DNA of 64,000 nucleotides from Panagrolaimus kolymaensis (Eukaryota; Nematoda; Chromadorea; Rhabditida; Panagrolaimidae). The stretch covers positions 1,674,001-1,738,000 of the forward strand of contig JAJQJQ010000038.1 in assembly GCA_028622995.1 (NCBI GenBank), in the 5' to 3' direction. The notes under the pieces are model-generated. The model made no database searches. It saw nothing but the letters and a program-made list of their open reading frames with translations, and was not told the origin of the DNA. Position numbers and translations under genes: made by a program. How positions within the stretch are numbered: the stretch's first letter is position 1; each line of letters starts with the position of its first letter. Positions 59,601-64,000 of the stretch are shown piece by piece.

Positions 59601-62600
59601 ATGCAAGAAAAGGACAATATTGAAACAATAACAGTCAAATCGAAAAAATGCAGCAAAATAATCAACTCAAAACAAAAAGATTAACACTTAAGTGCAACAA
59701 TAATAATAATAAAAAAATAGCAAAAAATCGTAGTCATTAAAACAATTTATTCCTTGTCACACCTCTATCGTCGCCATCGCCATCTTCTCTCCATCGCCGC
59801 TTTTTTTTGTTTTCAACTTTTTTTCGACACCTGCGCGTCAAAAAAAAGAAAGTTGTTGCACGGTAAGTCAGTCCAGTGCGTTAATAATAATAAAAAATAT
59901 AAAAAATACATAAATTATGGCCAATGCCAAAAAACTTTTTCTATACCATTGTCTTTTTTCTTATTTCATTGTTGTTTATTGGCAATGGCAAGATTGAAGA
60001 AAGCACATAAAAAAAGTCATAAAACCACACGAATCGAAACTTCCCATCATAAACCTAAAAAAGAAGAAATGAAAAGGGTTTACTTCTAAAAAAATGGCTG
60101 ATAAAAAGATGAAAACCAAATAATCACTTCACATAATTTTCAATTGCATTTTAACAGTCTATAAAAAAATTCCATTTTTTATTTTATAACTATTTTCCCA
60201 TGAATTTGTCATGGAAAAGTAAATTAAAAATTTGGTTGAGAGACCGCCGAAGATTAAAAAATAATTTATTTCTAGAATCTCAAGAAAAAATATGCGAGAG
60301 AGTGTTTGTAAAGTAAAAAACCGGCTTTAAAAAATCGTTGATAAAGAAAAATTATAAAAAGTTTAGAAAAAATTGCTGTATCAGACCGCCTATTTTTTTC
60401 AGTCATTCATTTATTTTTATTGCAAATAAAATAAACATTAAAGAATTAAATTTTAAAAAAAGAGACAGACCTCACATAATGTTTTTTTTATTAGCAGCCA
60501 TTATCATTATCGTTAATTAATTTTTCTTAGTAAAAAAACGCTACGCTTTTTTTTTTATTAAAAAAAGTTTTCTCCATTGATGGATATCGTTTACTATTAT
60601 TCGCTTAATTTGGATATGATCAAAAAAGAGACCCGACAGAAAAAAAATCAGCTCCTCTCTATCGCAACTTTTTATTTATTTTTTTTCAAAGAAGAAGCGC
60701 GAAAATGACCGAATGATTTACACACTCTATCTCTGTTTTTTTGTTTTGTTTTATATATGCGGCAAAAACTTTTTCATGATGTTGATGATTGGCGAAAAAA
60801 AGTTCTTTCTCTCTTTTTTAAAAGCGATTATATAAACGTCAAAAAAAAAAATAAAAAGAATCTTTTTGTTTTAAGAGAGGGATTGACTACTGCTTTTTAA
60901 AATTTATTTATATCCGATCCATTGCGTTCTTCTTCCTCCATTGAATAAGAAGAAGAAGATGAAGCAACAACAAAAAAAAGTAGCTTTATGATTTTTTCTT
61001 CTTCTTTCGATTTGCCGCCGCTGGTCGTTCGTTGTTGCTTGTTCTTTTATTTAATGATGTTTTTATTTAAATTATATCTTTTTAATTTTTTTACTTTCGA
61101 GATGAATCATTTTTTCGTAATCAATGATTTTTTTACCTTCCTTTTTTTATTACACTCTAGAAAAAAAATCAGTGTTGATTTTTTCTCATTACCTCTCCTG
61201 ATATTTTTGGCTAATTTTATGCACTTTTTTACGAGTTTCCTTGCTTTCTTTTTTTCTTGTTTTTTATTTTTTGATTTTCTTTTTTTTATTATTGTAATAC
61301 TAATTTGCCACAAAATATAACCTCTCAAACTCCATTTTTTCGTTCATTTATATTTGCTTTCCAACATTTTGTTGCTTTAATCGAAAGGATGCGCAAATTT
61401 TTTGCGCGAATAAATATTGATATTTAAAATGTAAAAGGTAAATGACATTTAAATTAGGATCAAAATGTTAGGCTTTTTGGTCGAGGATAACATCTTTTCC
61501 GTTTGAACTTTTCAAAAAAAGATTTTTTGGAAGCTTTTTTAAACTAATGTATTTCGATGCAAAATTTTTTTTCTCATTTTTATTTTGCTTTATTTTAGTC
61601 ATTGCTTTTATGTTTTTTTTTGCTTAATTTTAATGCGTTGAAATTCGTATAAAATATAGTTTTTCAAAATTTTGAAGATGATCTAGCTATTAGATTTATT
61701 TCTATAATTATTGCATAGATTTTATTTTTTTGGTCGACCTTTCCATTCTTTAAAGCTAAAATAACTTTAAGGTTTAATCAAATGTTTGAGTTTTTAAACG
61801 ATGCCCTTTTTTGTAATTCTTCTAAATTTACAGAAGTGCAGGCTAGTAAATGTTAATGTATGTAGAATCACTAAAATATTTGAGTTTACTAAAAAAAGTT
61901 TCTCGAATACACTCATTTTTGTTCCAAAAAATGCCCTTCATACTCTTTCTGTATTACAAAAGAAATCAGGCTTTCGTTGTATCGGTTTGGTTGTTTTTAA
62001 CATTATTTATCCATTTCATGTAAAAAATGGTTTATTATTTAATTGATTCTATCAAGGAGATATGTTTTACTGATGCTTGATTGTCGAAAACTTTAAATTT
62101 TTTGATAGACATGAATAGGTATTTCATAACCTTTAAAAAAATTGATCTTTATTTTTTAAATACAAGGAAAACAAAAAGGTTTCTCTAATATTATTTGCGA
62201 TCATTTTATTTGTTCATTTAGATTTTTACAAATATTTATGGATACACAGCTATTATTTTTGACGCGATTCTATCTATGATATTCGGTTTACTTATGTATT
62301 TATAAATAAGTTTTGACCGTTTTTTGAAAAGCAGTTATTCGTTAGTTTTATTAGCTTTGAGTTGGTGTTACAAATAATCTTTAAAAAAGATTTATTTAAT
62401 TATGAACTGTGCTTCATAAAATAGCTTAAATAAAATAAATATTTTTTGTTCTGTTATTGTTAAAGTATTTTTAAAATTTTAAAATCCCCAGCTCACTCTC
62501 TTCTTTGATTTTTGTTAAGGTTTGTAAAATTCAAATAAATACGTTTGTAGCTTTATTTAAAGACTATTATTTTTTAATTCAAATCCAATTTTATTACCCT

Positions 62601-63621
62601 TTTTATGCGGCTCTTCCTTTTTGATAATTATTGTTGTCGATGCCGAATCGGTAACATAAAAAAAGATCACAGGCAAAAAGGAGCAGCGAACACCGGGTTG
62701 TTTTCCTTTCTTTTATTTCTTTCCTATTTTTCATGTGTTCACCACCACAGCTGATTTTAAAATATATATAACTTACAATCGGATTGAGAGAAAATAGAGC
62801 CATGAAGAAAATTTCAACTCTTTTAAAAAGGAAAGATATCGGAGTTAATTTTATTTGTATTTTGGCATCTGTCTGTTTTTGTGAATAGTGAACAGTTTTT
62901 TAAAGGAGTAATTTTTTTTATTTTAGTGTTAACGAGCGGCATAATAAAAAAAAACAAAAGACACGACTTCACTTCTTTTTTGATTTTGATTTTTTTTGAA
63001 CATTCAACAGCAGCAGTTGTGTTTCGTTTTTTATGGCCTTTATCGGTAAAAAAAGCTTTGAATGCTGCGCGGAACTTCAAAAAACACTTCTCTCTTTCTT
63101 AGTATCCAATTAGACTTCTCATTAATGAACAATAAAAAAAATAAAAAAAACAGGCTCGTGCATGCATGGAATTGGAGGAGGTAGGATCTTCTGAAGACAA
63201 CTAACTCTTTAGCAACAAGAATAAGAAAAGGCGTTACAGAGTTTTTTTTTGAATTTTTATATCATCAAAGAGAGTTGCAATCAACTTACAATTTCTTGCC
63301 AGTTGAAACAAAAAAAGACTAGAGGTAAACTTTGGATCATCTGGTTTTTTTAAATTGTTTATATATTTTTTCGAAAGTTCTTTTTAATTTTATCTTAATT
63401 TATTCCACAAAAAAAGAAAGAATAAGAGAGAAAATAAATTTGAGCTCCATGATGGAAGCCAGGGCAACGAAAAATGCTGCTGCTTCAAGCGTCGTCAATC
63501 AGAGCATTCTTACTTTGAAAATTAGATTAACAATTGAATTATTGAATTTAAAAAAAGTCAAAGCTAGGTAAAAACTAAAAAGCATAAGCTTTATTTGTTT
63601 ATACTTTTGAAATTTACTTAC
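53627..63621. other. 10 kb gene-free region upstream of mab-5
   Basis: No exon chain, RNA gene or transposon is recognised on either strand. AT-rich with homopolymers and scattered CAACAACAA/GTTGTTGTT trinucleotide runs. GC-richer spots include 54480-54700, where overlapping frames are probably spurious. Its position upstream of a Hox gene makes a long enhancer region likely. Confidence 0.5.
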
Positions 63622-63685
63622 GAGAATTTACTTGTCTTTCTTTTTCTTTACCTTGCATGACTTCACTTTTACTCTCGGTGCCTTT
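63622..63685 (-). CDS. Candidate internal exon of an unknown gene
   Basis: On the minus strand a 64-bp open segment encodes a hydrophilic peptide beginning KGTESKSEVMQGKEKERQVN. It is preceded by TTTTTTTAACCCCAG and followed by CGTAAGT, so it has both splice signals. It could be a 5' exon of mab-5 or part of a gene entering from the right. No domain and no partner exon were found; weak call. Confidence 0.2.
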
Positions 63686-64000
63686 CTGGGGTTAAAAAAA
63701 GATTTTTCTTTTCTTTGATATGATTAAAAAGATATATATAAAAGTTTAAAAAAAAGTATTTTTTATTAACAATTTCCCTCATCTTTTTTTATTGTTCCTT
63801 TTTGAGATTTTGTTTGAACGATGACAACGTGAAATCGAGCGAATCCCTCTTTTTCATATTTTTTTCATTCTATCTATCGTGTGCTTCTTGACCATTGCGG
63901 GCGCGATAAGTTTTACAATGGCTTTATTCCATTTTTCTTTTTCATTTTTCATGTTTTTAACGTCTTTTGATTCCGATTTTTCCATTCTTTTTAAAATTAT

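Noticed and set aside
1..64000. tRNA, rRNA, known microRNA or CRISPR-like arrays
   Set aside because: I looked for tRNA T-loop and box motifs, let-7/lin-4/mir-10-type cores near mab-5, and spaced direct repeats, and saw none that held up.

Overview
The window is nuclear DNA from a nematode. It is AT-rich. Its genes are cut into short exons by mostly 40-100 bp introns that start GTAAG/GTAAA and end in T-runs plus AG. Several ATGs sit a few bases downstream of a TTTTAG-type acceptor, as expected for spliced-leader trans-splicing. The gene content is nematode-specific: an nlp-3 neuropeptide precursor, a mab-5-type Hox gene, and a hunchback/Ikaros-like zinc-finger gene. The species cannot be fixed from sequence alone. 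All coding models were built by hand from reading frame and splice consensus, and every exon set given closes in frame.

Layout. 0-8 kb: tail of an unknown + strand gene, then rpn-1 (-). Next comes a 1.2 kb non-autonomous hAT-like element with GC-rich islands, then an SLC5 transporter (-). 8-17.4 kb: an unrecognised + strand gene, a divergent G-protein alpha subunit (-), and a large + strand gene for a C-type-lectin-like/mucin/transmembrane/proline-rich-tail receptor. One coding exon of that receptor is interrupted by a 1.17 kb near-perfect palindrome. 18.5-20.2 kb: two tandem neuropeptide precursors. 21-25.3 kb: an eight-finger hunchback/Ikaros-like factor (-). 25.3-35 kb: almost 10 kb with no convincing gene.

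35-48.3 kb is a compact housekeeping block: GPAT3/4-type acyltransferase (-), CUE-like/Smr nuclease (+), TMEM70-like complex assembly factor (-), glucosidase II alpha (+), NDUFC2-like (-), COX6B (-) and the OST3/OST6 (MagT1/TUSC3) subunit (+). 48.9-53.6 kb is mab-5 (-) with a 3 kb intron. From there to the window end there is a second 10 kb gene-free stretch, with only a weak exon candidate near 63.65 kb.

Functional links. Glucosidase II alpha and the OST3/6 subunit both act in ER N-glycosylation and glycoprotein quality control. TMEM70-like, NDUFC2-like and COX6B all belong to oxidative phosphorylation. These are housekeeping neighbours, not evident operons. The two long gene-free stretches flank the two developmental transcription factors, as expected for large cis-regulatory regions.

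The most notable observation is the palindromic element in the lectin-mucin receptor. Removing 1,167 bp restores the reading frame exactly, and a strong downstream 3' splice site could let the cell skip the insertion in frame.
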